Numbered from the stretch's first letter, positions 16,706-26,846 are shown. The stretch is 64,000 nt of DNA from Bathymodiolus thermophilus thioautotrophic gill symbiont (GCF_003711265.1 NZ_CP024634.1:1178001-1242000), one strand, 5' to 3'. A program made the numbers and translations. Notes: a model not told the origin generated them from the letters alone.

Positions 16706-18058
16706 ATGTCAGAAGCTAAAAATACTTCTTTCGAGGAATGCCTGCAGAAACTAATAGTGTCTCTGGAGGCTTCTTTGTATGAGGAAGCCACTACGCAACT
16801 TGCCAATTTACATTCGGCTGAAATCGCCCGCTTATTAGAAGCCATCCCCCCTAAGGATAGAGCGCAACTGTGGCTTAATATTGACACTGGCACACAAGGC
16901 GATATTCTTAAAGATTTAAGTGAGGAAGTGCGCACACAATTGCTCAGTAAAATGGAAGTTGATTCCATTGTTGAGGCCACCGAAAGTTTAGACATGGATG
17001 ATTTGGCAGATATTGTGCCTAATTTACCTGAGTCGGCATTACACAATTTACTGCTAACTTTGGATCACAAGCATCGAAATCATTTAAAGCGTGTGTTGTC
17101 TTACCCTGAAGATTCTGCTGGCGGTTTGATGAATATTGACATTATTACCGTTCGTGACGATGTTACTGTGCGCACGGTAATTCGCTATTTGCGTTTATTA
17201 AAGGAAATGCCGATTGATACCGATCAGGTATTTGTCGTTGACCGTGCTTATAAATATTTGGGGTCAATTCATATTTCTACGCTATTAACTAACGAGGCAG
17301 AGCAAAATATTGCTCCTTTAATTAACAAAAATTTTCATCCGATTGTTGCCGATATGCCTGAACACGAAGTGGCGAATTTGTTTGAACGGCGTGATTTGAT
17401 TTCCGCTCCTGTGGTTGATAAAAACAATCAATTAATTGGTCGCATTACCATTGATGATGTGGTAGATGTTATTCGTGATCAGGCTGAACACTCGGTAATG
17501 TCCATGGCGGGACTGAGCGAGGAAGAGGATGTTTTTGCTCCTGTCTTGCAAAGTTCTAAACGCCGTAGTATTTGGCTAGGTGTTAATTTGGTTACTGTGT
17601 TTGTTGCTGTATTTTTCATCAGTCTTTTTGAAGCTACTTTACAAGAGAAAATCGCCCTTGCTATTCTGATGCCAGTGGTCGCTTCCATGGGGGGGATTGC
17701 TGGCACCCAAACACTTATTCTTGTTACTCGTGGCATTGCCACTGGTAGGATTACAACCTCTAATCTTAAAGTCTTAATGAACAAAGAGGTTGCCATTGGC
17801 GTTCTTAACGGTATCGTTTGGTCTTTGGTCATTAGTGCAGCAACTTACATTTGGTTTGCAGATTTAATGCTCAGTTTGGTTATTGCACTTGCTATCATCG
17901 TTAATCTAATCTTTGCTGCTTTTTCAGGTGCTTTTCTACCCTTGTTGCTGATTAGATTTAAAATAGATCCTGCGCTTGCTGGTGGTGTTATTCTTACCAC
18001 TATAACCGATGTTATTGGCTTTGTTGCTTTTTTAGGGTTGGCGACTTTGGTTCTTTAA
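16706..18058 (+). CDS. mgtE: Magnesium transporter MgtE
   Basis: This 450-residue protein shows the full MgtE plan: an N-terminal superhelical domain (~1-125), two CBS domains (~130-260; YPEDSAGGLMNIDIITV and LISAPVVDKNNQLIGRI), then about five membrane helices from ~288, including GGIAGTQTLILVTRGIA and the C-terminal GGVILTTITDVIGF. The cytoplasmic domains sense magnesium and gate the pore. It starts 34 bp after hpf and may be co-transcribed with it. Confidence 0.93.
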   Translation: MSEAKNTSFEECLQKLIVSLEASLYEEATTQLANLHSAEIARLLEAIPPKDRAQLWLNIDTGTQGDILKDLSEEVRTQLLSKMEVDSIVEATESLDMDDLADIVPNLPESALHNLLLTLDHKHRNHLKRVLSYPEDSAGGLMNIDIITVRDDVTVRTVIRYLRLLKEMPIDTDQVFVVDRAYKYLGSIHISTLLTNEAEQNIAPLINKNFHPIVADMPEHEVANLFERRDLISAPVVDKNNQLIGRITIDDVVDVIRDQAEHSVMSMAGLSEEEDVFAPVLQSSKRRSIWLGVNLVTVFVAVFFISLFEATLQEKIALAILMPVVASMGGIAGTQTLILVTRGIATGRITTSNLKVLMNKEVAIGVLNGIVWSLVISAATYIWFADLMLSLVIALAIIVNLIFAAFSGAFLPLLLIRFKIDPALAGGVILTTITDVIGFVAFLGLATLVL

Positions 18059-18067
18059 AGTCCCGAT

Positions 18068-18107
18068 GAAATTTTTTGCTAATCATCCATATTTATGCAA
18101 AGGTCTC
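18068..18107. mobile_element. Solo right end of the GAGACC MITE family
   Basis: TTTTGCTAATCATCCATATTTATGCAAAGGTCTC-type sequence equals the last ~40 bp of the full elements but has no left half. It lies between the convergent mgtE and phosphomannomutase genes. Confidence 0.7.
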
Positions 18108-18120
18108 TATAAAGTATTTT

Positions 18121-19491
18121 TTAAAAGTCGGTAGCAATGTCGTTATTGGCTAGCCAAACTTTGAATTTTTCCTGAATGGCACCTAAGGTTTTTTCGTCAT
18201 CCGCTTCAAAGCGCAACACGAGGCAGGGGGTGGTGTTAGAAGGGCGAACCAATCCCCAGCCGTTATCGTAATCTACACGCACGCCGTCGATGGTGGTGAT
18301 ATCGGCATTAGGAAAGTGGATGTTTTTGGACAATCTGTCCATGGCATCGAATTGCTGTCCTTGTTGCTCAAAGGGGATGTTGATTTCTGGTGTGTTAAAA
18401 CTGTCGGGCAAATCAGCAAAGATTTGTGCGCAAGTCTGGTCAGTTTTTGATAGAATTTCCAGTAATCTGGCACCTGCGTAGAGAGCATCATCAAAGCCAT
18501 ACCAGCGTTCTTTGAAGAAAATGTGTCCACTCATTTCACCACCAAGTGCCGCACCTGTTTCTTTTAATTTGGCTTTGATAAAACTGTGCCCTGTGCGTGA
18601 CATAATGGCTTTGCCACCATGCTCAATAATGTCTTTGGGGAGGCGTGATGAGCATTTAACATCAAAGACGATTTTGGCGCCTTGGTTGCGGTTAAGAATG
18701 TCTCTTGCGTATAAAATCATTTGCCTATCTGCCCAAATGACGGTGCCTTTATTGTCAATCAAACCCAGTCTATCGCCATCGCCATCAAAGGCAAAGCCCA
18801 TATCTGCATTGGTGTTTTTAACCTCTTCAATTAGGTCTTTGAGATTGTCAAGTTTGGCAGGGTCGGGATGATGATTGGGGAAATTGCCATCAACTAGGCA
18901 GAATAATTTTGTTACTTTTACCCCCAGTTGTTCATACAGTTTTGGGGCGATATTGCCTGCAATACCGTTGCCTGCATCAACAACAATATGAAGGGGCTTG
19001 TCCAAAGTAAGGTCATGAGTGATGCGTTCAATATAGTCTTGTTCAATATCTACTTTGGTCGAAGTGCCATGACCTGTGGAAAAATCGTTGTCTTGAATGC
19101 GTTGGTAAAGCGCTTGAATGCGTTCGCCTGAGAGGGTTTCACCTGCAATCATAATCTTGAAGCCGTTGTATTGGGGTGGATTGTGCGAGCCGGTAATCAT
19201 AACCCCAGAGGTGGCTGCTGTTGTGTGAGCGGCGTAATAGACTAACGGTGTTGGCACCATGCCGATATCAACCACATGACAGCCACTTTGTTTGAGCCCT
19301 GCTTTTAGGGCATCCATTAATTCAATACCACTTAGGCGACCGTCACGACCGACGACGACACCACGCTCACCTTTGGCAATGGATTCGCTACCAATGGCTA
19401 AACCGATGAGTTTAACGACTTCAGGGGTTAATTCTTGCTCAACAATGCCACGAATGTCGTAGGCTTGAAAGATTGATTTTGAGATGAACAT
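18121..19491 (-). CDS. algC: Phosphomannomutase/phosphoglucomutase
   Basis: This alpha-D-phosphohexomutase of 456 residues interconverts hexose 1- and 6-phosphates for LPS and exopolysaccharide precursors. All four active-site elements are seen: catalytic phosphoserine loop VMITGSHNPPQYNGFK (~98-112), metal loop FAFDGDGDRLG (~238-248), sugar-binding GGEMSGHIFF (~326) and phosphate-binding RPSNTTPCLVLRFEA near the C-terminus. It is a single gene, divergent from the RseC-like gene with only 36 bp between starts. The symbol follows the Pseudomonas AlgC type; manB/cpsG would also fit. Confidence 0.88.
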   Translation of the reverse strand: MFISKSIFQAYDIRGIVEQELTPEVVKLIGLAIGSESIAKGERGVVVGRDGRLSGIELMDALKAGLKQSGCHVVDIGMVPTPLVYYAAHTTAATSGVMITGSHNPPQYNGFKIMIAGETLSGERIQALYQRIQDNDFSTGHGTSTKVDIEQDYIERITHDLTLDKPLHIVVDAGNGIAGNIAPKLYEQLGVKVTKLFCLVDGNFPNHHPDPAKLDNLKDLIEEVKNTNADMGFAFDGDGDRLGLIDNKGTVIWADRQMILYARDILNRNQGAKIVFDVKCSSRLPKDIIEHGGKAIMSRTGHSFIKAKLKETGAALGGEMSGHIFFKERWYGFDDALYAGARLLEILSKTDQTCAQIFADLPDSFNTPEINIPFEQQGQQFDAMDRLSKNIHFPNADITTIDGVRVDYDNGWGLVRPSNTTPCLVLRFEADDEKTLGAIQEKFKVWLANNDIATDF

Positions 19492-19527
19492 ACTGATAAA
19501 ATATTAAAAAAAACAAGGCTTATTTTA

Positions 19528-19905
19528 ATGAAAGAACAGTTTGAAGTGATTGAAATTGAAAATCAAACGATGAAACTCAAGGTGAATCGTTCGTCAGGCT
19601 GCCACAGTTGCGAAGCACGAAGTGGCTGTGGTACAGGGATATTGGCAAATTATTTTGAACAATACACACTGTTTAACAAACCCTTGCAAAGTGGGGCGAC
19701 AGTCGGTGATTTCATTACTCTGGAAATTTCATCAAATGAATTGTTTTATCGGGCGTTTCAACTTTATATGTTGCCACTTTTAGCCTTGTTTGCAGGCGGA
19801 ATACTGGGTAATATACTATATCCTGCGTTAGAGGGGGTGCAAATTTTGTTGGCTTTTGTGGGATTTTTTGCGTCACTTTTATTGACAAAATATTTTGTAA
19901 AGTAA
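19528..19905 (+). CDS. rseC: RseC/MucC-like membrane protein
   Basis: The 125-residue protein has an N-terminal cysteine cluster (SSGCHSCEARSGCGTG) and two C-terminal membrane segments (LYMLPLLALFAGGILGNIL and ILLAFVGFFASLLLTKYF), the standard RseC layout. RseC proteins modulate sigma-E signalling or the reduction of SoxR via Rsx/Rnf. None of those partners (rpoE, rseA/B, rnf) are beside it here, so the role is inferred from the family only. Confidence 0.8.
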   Translation: MKEQFEVIEIENQTMKLKVNRSSGCHSCEARSGCGTGILANYFEQYTLFNKPLQSGATVGDFITLEISSNELFYRAFQLYMLPLLALFAGGILGNILYPALEGVQILLAFVGFFASLLLTKYFVK

Positions 19906-19970
19906 ACCTTTAAAGCTTCCTAAATTTGGGATAATTAGCCCATTCTTTATAAATACATTTCTTTTAAATT

Positions 19971-22613
19971 ATGTCAACTCAAGATATCGATCCTTTAGAG
20001 ACCCAAGAATGGCTAGAAGCCTTTAAATCTGTTGCCCGTGTTGAGGGTGATGACCGTGCTAAATTTTTATTAAATAAATTGATGGATATGGCACATCAAG
20101 AAGGGATGGATTTGCCAACGGGTGTTAATACCGCTTATCTTAATAGTATCGCCAAAGACAGGGAAGTGGTTACGGATATTGATGCGGATATTGAGGAGAA
20201 AATTTCAGCAATTGTTCGTTGGAATGCCATGGTGATGGTGGTAAAGGCTAACCAATTGCCGTATGATTTGGGTGGACATATTGCTTCTTTTGCCTCTAGT
20301 GCCACTTTGTATGAAGTGGGTTTTAATCATTTTTATCGAGGTCCTGATGCAGAACAGGGTGCAGATTTAATCTTTTTCCAAGGGCATATTTCACCAGGTA
20401 TTTATTCTCGTGCTTTTTTAGAGGGGCGCATTACCGAGGCGCAAATGTTGTTATTCCGTCAAGAGGCGGGCAAAGACGGGTTAAGTTCGTATCCACATCC
20501 ATGGTTAATGCCTGATTTTTGGCAATTTCCAACTGTTTCCATGGGGCTGGGCCCAATTATGGCGATTTATCAGGCACGGTTTATGAAATATTTGCATCAC
20601 CGTGATATTCAGCCGACTGATCAACGCACAGTTTGGGCGTATTTGGGTGATGGCGAAATGGACGAGCCTGAATCGCTGGGTGCAATTTCCTTGGCAGGTC
20701 GTGAAAAATTAGACAACTTAATTTTTGTGATTAATTGTAATTTACAGCGCCTAGATGGCCCCGTGCGTGGCAATGGCAAAATTATTCAAGAATTGGAAGG
20801 CATGTTCCGAGGTGCAGGCTGGAATGTGCTTAAAGTAATTTGGGGTGGCGAGTGGGATAAATTGCTTGCTAAGGACAATACTGGGTTACTTAAAAAGCGT
20901 ATGGAAGAAGTGGTGGATGGCGAGTATCAGGCTTATAAAGCCAAAGATGGTGCTTATGTGCGCAAACATTTCTTTGGTAAGTATCCAGAATTATTGGCAA
21001 TGGTTGAAGACCTTAGTGATGACGATATTTATGCACTTAATCGTGGTGGACACGACCCTTTTAAAGTCTTTCAAGCCTATCATGCTGCCAAAGCCTGTAG
21101 TGACAAACCAACGGTTATTTTAGCCAAAACGGTTAAAGGTTACGGCATGGGTGAAGCGGGCGAAGGTCAGAATACCACGCATTCGCAGAAAAAACTTGGA
21201 CTTGAACAAGTTGAAAAATTTGCCAAACGCTTTGACATACCTGTTACCGAAGAAGATGCCAAGCAGCTAAATTTTTACAAACCAGTCGATGACAGCGAAG
21301 AAATGACTTATATGAATGCCCAACGCCAAAAGTTAGGTGGCTCATTGCCCGCTCGCTCGTTTGAATTGGAAACATTGCCCACGCCAGAATTGAGTGTTTT
21401 TGAGGCGTTGTTAAAATCCAGCGGTGATCGTGAACTTTCAACCACAATGGCACTTAATCGCATTATGGCACTGCTGGTTCGTGATAAACAACTGGGTGCT
21501 AAAATTGTGCCTATTATTCCTGATGAAGCACGCACTTTTGGCATGGAAGGATTGTTCAGACAGCTTGGCATTTATTCCGCCTCAGGGCAGCTTTATCAAC
21601 CTGAAGACTCTGATAAAGTAATGTGGTATAAGGAAGACAAAAAAGGCCAAGTGTTACAAGAAGGCATTAACGAAGCCGGTGCAGTTTCCGATTGGATTGC
21701 CGCTGCTACAGCCTATGCCACACACAATACTACCATGATTCCGTTTTATATTTATTATTCTAAATTTGGCTTCCAACGCGTAGGTGATTTGATTTGGGCA
21801 GCAGGTGATATGCAAGCCAAAGGTTTCCTAATTGGTGGCACAGCAGGGCGCACAACGCTAAATGGCGAAGGACTACAGCACGAAGATGGAGATTCACACA
21901 TTGTTGCTAACACCATCCCAAATTGCGTGTCATACGACCCAACTTATGGCTATGAATTGGCAGTCATTGTTCGTAGCGGATTATATCGAATGTATGAAAA
22001 ACACGACAATATTTTTTACTATATTACCGTTATGAATGAACTTTATACCCATCCAGAAATGCCAGCAGGCGCAGAAGATGGGATCATTAAAGGCATTTAC
22101 CAATTGCATAGCGATGCTGATGCACAAGTGCAATTACTTGGCAGCGGCACCATTCTCAGAGAAGTCGAAAAAGCCGCACAAATGCTAGCAGACGATTGGG
22201 GTATAAAATCTAATATTTGGTCAGTAACCAGTTTCAATGAATTAACCCGTGAAGCACAGGCGATTGACCGAGAAAACAGATTTAGCGCCGACACCCCCAA
22301 AGTGCCTTATATCACCCAATGTTTAGCAGATGCAAAAGGCCCTGTAATTGCCACCACCGACTATATGCGCAATTACGCCGAGCAAGTGCGCAAATACATT
22401 CCTAATCGTTATGAAGTCCTTGGCACAGATGGTTTTGGTCGCTCAGATTCACGGGCTGCTCTTAGAGATTTCTTTGAAGTTGATGCTAATTATGTGACAA
22501 TTGCCACCCTTAAAGCCTTAGTTGACGAAGGGAAAATGGACGCATCTAGCGTTGCCGCTGCAATTAAAAAATACGGTGTTGATATAGAAAAACCAAATCC
22601 AATGACGGTATAA
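19971..22613 (+). CDS. aceE: Pyruvate dehydrogenase E1 component (homodimeric type)
   Basis: AceE, 880 residues, decarboxylates pyruvate with thiamine diphosphate and passes the acetyl group to E2. The N-terminal third has SSYPHPWLMPDFWQFPTVSMG and the ThDP motif YLGDGEMDEPES; later blocks such as LNGEGLQHEDGDSH and the C-terminal domain are intact. Length is close to the 887 of E. coli. The aceF and lpd genes that usually follow are not here; a HopJ-family gene lies 13 bp downstream instead. Confidence 0.95.
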   Translation: MSTQDIDPLETQEWLEAFKSVARVEGDDRAKFLLNKLMDMAHQEGMDLPTGVNTAYLNSIAKDREVVTDIDADIEEKISAIVRWNAMVMVVKANQLPYDLGGHIASFASSATLYEVGFNHFYRGPDAEQGADLIFFQGHISPGIYSRAFLEGRITEAQMLLFRQEAGKDGLSSYPHPWLMPDFWQFPTVSMGLGPIMAIYQARFMKYLHHRDIQPTDQRTVWAYLGDGEMDEPESLGAISLAGREKLDNLIFVINCNLQRLDGPVRGNGKIIQELEGMFRGAGWNVLKVIWGGEWDKLLAKDNTGLLKKRMEEVVDGEYQAYKAKDGAYVRKHFFGKYPELLAMVEDLSDDDIYALNRGGHDPFKVFQAYHAAKACSDKPTVILAKTVKGYGMGEAGEGQNTTHSQKKLGLEQVEKFAKRFDIPVTEEDAKQLNFYKPVDDSEEMTYMNAQRQKLGGSLPARSFELETLPTPELSVFEALLKSSGDRELSTTMALNRIMALLVRDKQLGAKIVPIIPDEARTFGMEGLFRQLGIYSASGQLYQPEDSDKVMWYKEDKKGQVLQEGINEAGAVSDWIAAATAYATHNTTMIPFYIYYSKFGFQRVGDLIWAAGDMQAKGFLIGGTAGRTTLNGEGLQHEDGDSHIVANTIPNCVSYDPTYGYELAVIVRSGLYRMYEKHDNIFYYITVMNELYTHPEMPAGAEDGIIKGIYQLHSDADAQVQLLGSGTILREVEKAAQMLADDWGIKSNIWSVTSFNELTREAQAIDRENRFSADTPKVPYITQCLADAKGPVIATTDYMRNYAEQVRKYIPNRYEVLGTDGFGRSDSRAALRDFFEVDANYVTIATLKALVDEGKMDASSVAAAIKKYGVDIEKPNPMTV

Positions 22614-22626
22614 AAAGGGTAAGAAA

Positions 22627-22971
22627 ATGACACAAGAAGCGTATTTAAAAGAACTTAGGTCAGGCGTAAAAATGCAATTTAAAGATTTAATGGCATTGGT
22701 TGATGATAATTTTAACCACACTCCTGCATCATTTACCAATGGTACTCTTGACAATTCTGAGGATGAAAACCAAGGGAGTGCAAAATTATTTGGCTTTGCT
22801 GCCATTCATCAATTAACCCCATTAGAAACGCTGCACTGTTTTGGTGAACACTACCAAGATGTTTTAAACGACCCTCAAGGCATTGCACATCAAAATATCC
22901 GCAATTTTATTATTTATGGCTGGGAAGGGGTGAAATTCAATTCGCCCGTATTAATACCATTTTCAAAATGA
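22627..22971 (+). CDS. HopJ type III effector family protein
   Basis: The 114-residue protein matches the HopJ family: LNEL-like start, DLMALVDDNFNHTPASFTNG, NQGSAKLFGFA and GEHYQDVLNDPQGIAHQNIRNFI. Despite the family name, HopJ-like proteins are widespread in non-pathogens without type III secretion, and no secretion genes lie nearby. There is no signal peptide. It follows aceE closely and is probably co-transcribed. Molecular function is unknown. Confidence 0.85.
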   Translation: MTQEAYLKELRSGVKMQFKDLMALVDDNFNHTPASFTNGTLDNSEDENQGSAKLFGFAAIHQLTPLETLHCFGEHYQDVLNDPQGIAHQNIRNFIIYGWEGVKFNSPVLIPFSK

Positions 22972-22997
22972 GGTTTTTGCAAAAAAAAAGCCTTATT

Positions 22998-23861
22998 TTA
23001 TTTGCTCTTTTCCCCATATTCATAATACCCCAAACCTGCTAATACAAGAACAGTGCCACCAATTTGCATCAGCGTTAGGGTTTCGTTGTTAAATAACGAC
23101 CCCAGTAACAAAGCAAAAACAGGGGTCATTAGTGGCACAATACTCACCACCCTTACACTCGCATGCTTGATTAAATGATAATAAGAGATAAAGCCAAGAA
23201 CTGAGCCGAATGTAGATAAATAAGCTATGGACAGCGCCCCTTTAAGGGTAATTTCAGGGATTGTTCCTTCGCTAAAAAACCACACAACAATAAACAAAGG
23301 AGCGCTAAACAACAAGGCACCTGTGGTGGTTTCTAATGCTGAAATCTGGGCGTTGATTTGTTTGAGTTTGACCGATATAAACGCTTGAAAAACCACACCA
23401 AAGGCAATTGCCAAAAGCCCATGAACAAGGTCTCTTGATTCCGTTAAAGAATGAGAAAAAATAACAAGCAACCCGCTTAATCCCAGCAGCAAGCCAACCA
23501 TTTTATTAAAACCAAAAAACTTATCCTTTAATAATATCAGCGCAAACACGCCAGTTATAATGGGCGTCAAACCAAATACTATAGAGATAACGCCAGAGGC
23601 TAGATTTTGTGAAGCATAATAAATCAAACCCAAGGTGACAAACACCCCCAAGCCAGCATACCAATAGTTCAGTAAACTTGAGGGTGTTAAAGTGAGTTTC
23701 TGCTTTTTTATTAGCAATAGCAACAAACAAATACTCAATCCAAGCGTCATTCTGACAGCAACGCCAAAATGATGACTGGTACCAAGGGTTGACCAAACAA
23801 TCGCAAGCGGGGTGGTTGACCAAATGACAACCACAGATAAAAAAACCAGTGTTATTGGCAT
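22998..23861 (-). CDS. EamA/DMT-family transporter
   Basis: This 287-residue hydrophobic protein has about ten membrane helices in two EamA halves (residues ~5-135 and ~145-280), each ending in a conserved Pro/Gly-rich helix (FGLTPIITGVFALILL; VPLMTPVFALLLGSLF). Family members export amino acids or other small metabolites; the substrate cannot be read from sequence. It starts 2 bp after the roxA-like gene and is likely translated from the same mRNA. Confidence 0.88.
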   Translation of the reverse strand: MPITLVFLSVVVIWSTTPLAIVWSTLGTSHHFGVAVRMTLGLSICLLLLLIKKQKLTLTPSSLLNYWYAGLGVFVTLGLIYYASQNLASGVISIVFGLTPIITGVFALILLKDKFFGFNKMVGLLLGLSGLLVIFSHSLTESRDLVHGLLAIAFGVVFQAFISVKLKQINAQISALETTTGALLFSAPLFIVVWFFSEGTIPEITLKGALSIAYLSTFGSVLGFISYYHLIKHASVRVVSIVPLMTPVFALLLGSLFNNETLTLMQIGGTVLVLAGLGYYEYGEKSK

Positions 23862-23863
23862 CG

Positions 23864-24958
23864 CTATATTAAAAAGATTAGATTTTGCTCAAACAGTTGT
23901 TTGGCAAGTTCTAGGCAATGTAATGATTCAACACGCCGTTTGTTGCAAAAATCCACCAAATCTCCCGCATCAATCCCCTTAAACTCAACTTCTTCCCCAT
24001 TCGCAAACACCCGAACAATATTGTTTTCTCGCAAATAAGCAATCTTACACACAGAATAAAGCTGGTAACGACCACACACATCAAAGCCTTCATCTTGATT
24101 TTCATACTCAAACAATTGCAAAGTCTGCACATCCATCACATCCAACTTTGTGACAAATTGAGCAAACTGCACACCGCTAATATCCAGCAAAATTTGCGCC
24201 TGTTGAACGGCGCTATCAGAAATTAATGCAGGTTGTCCAATATCACACCACTGCGGATCCTGATAATAAGTACCTTTCATCCCATCAGGACAGGGCTTAT
24301 CCATAAACTCATACAACTCCTGCGCTCCATAAGCCCGATACCCAAAAGACAGTGTTGTGCATTCCTCATCCAAACTCACCCCATGATGTGCGACTTTTGG
24401 TGGCACATAAAGCACATCCCCCGGCTCAACAACAAACACTTGCTCCGCTTCAAATTTATCCATAATCCTCAACGGCACATCCTCTAAATAATTTTCCATT
24501 TCACAATTTTTTGTACTCAAATGCCAACGCCTCTTCCCCGTTCCTTGTAATAAAAATACATCGTAATAATCAAAATGTGGCCCCACACTTCCACCCGTGG
24601 CAGCATAAGAAATCATCACATCATCAAAACGCCACCGAGGAATAAAATCAAATTTCGACACCAAATCACCCACTTCATCAACATACCTATCCACCCCTTG
24701 AACCAATAGCGTCCAATCTTGCGCTGGCATATCCAAAAAATCCTGCTCCGTAAAAACCCCATTACGCAACGACCACGACGCCCCCACACGACCCGTAATC
24801 AATCGAGATTCAAACACATCTTCAAGCGCTAATCCAGCCAATTCATCAGGCACAATTGGTGAAATAAAATCAGGTACAGCCTGCTTAATCAGCAACGGCT
24901 TCTTCTGCCAATACACTTGTAAGAATTGCTCCAAAGATATTTTTCCAAAATGTATCAT
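23864..24958 (-). CDS. roxA: Cupin-fold ribosomal oxygenase (RoxA/YcfD-like)
   Basis: This 364-residue JmjC/cupin-4 protein resembles E. coli YcfD, the Fe(II)/2-oxoglutarate enzyme that hydroxylates an arginine of ribosomal protein L16. The iron ligands fit HxD in GPHFDYYDVFLLQG (~130) and the distal His in VPPKVAHHGV (~192); KRRWHLS gives the conserved arginine/lysine region, and a C-terminal winged-helix part follows. Substrate assignment is by family. It heads a two-gene unit with the DMT transporter. Confidence 0.82.
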   Translation of the reverse strand: MIHFGKISLEQFLQVYWQKKPLLIKQAVPDFISPIVPDELAGLALEDVFESRLITGRVGASWSLRNGVFTEQDFLDMPAQDWTLLVQGVDRYVDEVGDLVSKFDFIPRWRFDDVMISYAATGGSVGPHFDYYDVFLLQGTGKRRWHLSTKNCEMENYLEDVPLRIMDKFEAEQVFVVEPGDVLYVPPKVAHHGVSLDEECTTLSFGYRAYGAQELYEFMDKPCPDGMKGTYYQDPQWCDIGQPALISDSAVQQAQILLDISGVQFAQFVTKLDVMDVQTLQLFEYENQDEGFDVCGRYQLYSVCKIAYLRENNIVRVFANGEEVEFKGIDAGDLVDFCNKRRVESLHCLELAKQLFEQNLIFLI

Positions 24959-25001
24959 TTAGCAATAAGCAAAAAAAAGCAGATTTTAACACAGACATAT
25001 T

Positions 25002-25161
25002 GAGGCCTTTGCATAAATATGAATGATTAGAAAAATTCAATTTTTGCCCACTTGGTAATTTCTTAAACCTTGTCCTAACAGGGATAAGGCTGGGTTTAAA
25101 AAATTACCAAGTGGGTGAAAGGCAGATTCTTGATGATTGTTTATATTTATGCAAAGGTCTC
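25002..25161. mobile_element. MITE-like palindromic element, full copy (inverse orientation)
   Basis: Ends TGAGGCCTTTGCATAAATAT and ATATTTATGCAAAGGTCTC enclose the same internal inverted pair as the other copies, but the asymmetric core reads in the opposite direction. It lies between roxA and the toxin-module array. The following 25162-25355 has no gene, only AT-rich DNA. Confidence 0.82.
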
Positions 25162-25355
25162 ATTTTAAGTAAAAAAACCAATAAACCCAATAAAAACCCA
25201 CAAACATTACAATAGTAATTTTTTTTAAAATAGGATTTAAAGAAAGTATTACATGGCAACTCTCTAGGAAGGAAAAAATTGAATTTTCCAATTTTTTATT
25301 TATACAAAATTCCTGCTTTATAATATTGTAGATTACAACATGGTTAACATATTAA

Positions 25356-26846
25356 ATGACATCCTTGGAGTCTTACCATCAAGCCTATACCTACGACACA
25401 GGCAACAACCTGACCCATCTATCACACCAAGCACAAAGCAACACTTGGCAACAAACCGTCACCCTGCACCCAAACAGCAACCGTGGCACTGAAAACAACA
25501 ACCCAAACAACTTTGATGCCAACGGCAATTTATCAAACCTAGACAATATCGGCAATCTAAATTGGCACTACAACAACACCCTAAGTAAACTTACCAAACA
25601 AAATAAAACCACAGAATACTATGTGTATGACCATCAAGGCAACCGAGTCCGCACCGTTATTGAAGCCAATAACCAAATACAAAGCCAAAGAAACTACCTT
25701 CCTTCACTAGATATTTCAACCAACCAAACCAATACCCTGCATATCGGCACCCACATCCTCAGCGAGCAAACCAAAGACAGCACACAAACCCGCTACCAAC
25801 TCTCTAACCACCTACAAACCAATACTTTAGAACTTAACGACCAAGCCCAAATCATCAGTTACGAACATTGCTACCCCTATGGCGGCACCGCCATCATCGC
25901 TGGCAAAGACAAAACCCAAGTCCAACAAAAACGCTACCGCTACACAGGCAAAGAAAGAGACGACAGCAGTGGTCTATACTATTATGGCGCCAGATACCTA
26001 GCCCCTTGGTTGGCAAGGTGGATAAGTCCAGATTCAGCAGGCAGTGTTGATGGCTTGAATTTGTATGTTTATGTTGGCAACAACCCACTTAAATATATTG
26101 ACCCAACAGGGCATATTTTCACCATATCTTGGGATCATTTTATCCCAGTGATTAACACACATATGCAGACTAACTTGTTAAATCTTTGGGTTGGAGAAAA
26201 TCATGAAGAACTCAAAGGAAAGCAATTGTTTTTTGATTTAAATCACGCCATTATTCATGAAAGAGATATGGTATTTGAAGACACCTCTCCAGGAATCAAG
26301 AAGGTTCCCTCTTGGAGAGAAGGAGTCCCTGGGGTTTTTGAAGAGCACATTGGGCTTAGTGACATCCAAACCCAAAAATTAAAAAAAGTGTGGGATTCTG
26401 TGTATAGACTAACAGAACATCGTGCTTGTTATACGATTGGCGAAAGAGATTGGAAAGATGTGGCTAGTGATGAAAAAATATTGAAACAAGGGGGTCTAAA
26501 AAGTGGTGCAGATTTTTTAGTAGGTGCCGCTCATTTGCTGGATCATGGGTTAGACGACTTTGCAAAATCCCAAGGATATTGTACAAAGTCCCATCCTGTT
26601 TACTGGCATTTTGAACCTGATATTAGCATTGCTTTAATTCCAAAAGAAGTTATCGACCTGGATTCTGAGGATCGTTCCAGAAACACCAGAACAGCAGATG
26701 AATATGGTTTGTGGGTTAAAGGTATCGATGGTTCAGTAGAAGGCGCCTTTTTGGTTCTTGGTCAAAAGCATGTTATGAAAAATATCTTTGGTAATTTGGC
26801 AAAAAAAATCCCGGAAAATTTAAACACCTTAAGCCCCTCCGAATAA
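25356..26846 (+). CDS. Orphan Rhs/TccC-type module 1 (tip subfamily I, no CaaX end)
   Basis: This 496-residue protein corresponds to the end of a Tc-toxin C-component or Rhs protein: YD-repeat strand segments (~10-190), the Rhs core signature RYRYTGKERDDSSGLYYYGA, RWISPDSAGSVDGLNLY and NNPLKYIDPTGH (~193-253), then a ~240-residue tip. Known TcC/Rhs proteins form a cage that encloses and cleaves off a C-terminal toxin; this module is far too short to form a cage alone. The tip is subfamily I (RACYTIGERDWKDVASDEKILK, SGADFLVGAAHLLDHG). It ends LNTLSPSE, some 20 residues short of its siblings, and so lacks their CVIL terminus. A stop codon directly precedes the ATG and no Shine-Dalgarno is visible. 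Confidence 0.85.
   Translation: MTSLESYHQAYTYDTGNNLTHLSHQAQSNTWQQTVTLHPNSNRGTENNNPNNFDANGNLSNLDNIGNLNWHYNNTLSKLTKQNKTTEYYVYDHQGNRVRTVIEANNQIQSQRNYLPSLDISTNQTNTLHIGTHILSEQTKDSTQTRYQLSNHLQTNTLELNDQAQIISYEHCYPYGGTAIIAGKDKTQVQQKRYRYTGKERDDSSGLYYYGARYLAPWLARWISPDSAGSVDGLNLYVYVGNNPLKYIDPTGHIFTISWDHFIPVINTHMQTNLLNLWVGENHEELKGKQLFFDLNHAIIHERDMVFEDTSPGIKKVPSWREGVPGVFEEHIGLSDIQTQKLKKVWDSVYRLTEHRACYTIGERDWKDVASDEKILKQGGLKSGADFLVGAAHLLDHGLDDFAKSQGYCTKSHPVYWHFEPDISIALIPKEVIDLDSEDRSRNTRTADEYGLWVKGIDGSVEGAFLVLGQKHVMKNIFGNLAKKIPENLNTLSPSE

Noticed and set aside
22627..22971. HopJ as evidence of a type III secretion effector
   Set aside because: The family is common in bacteria without type III secretion, and no secretion genes are nearby.
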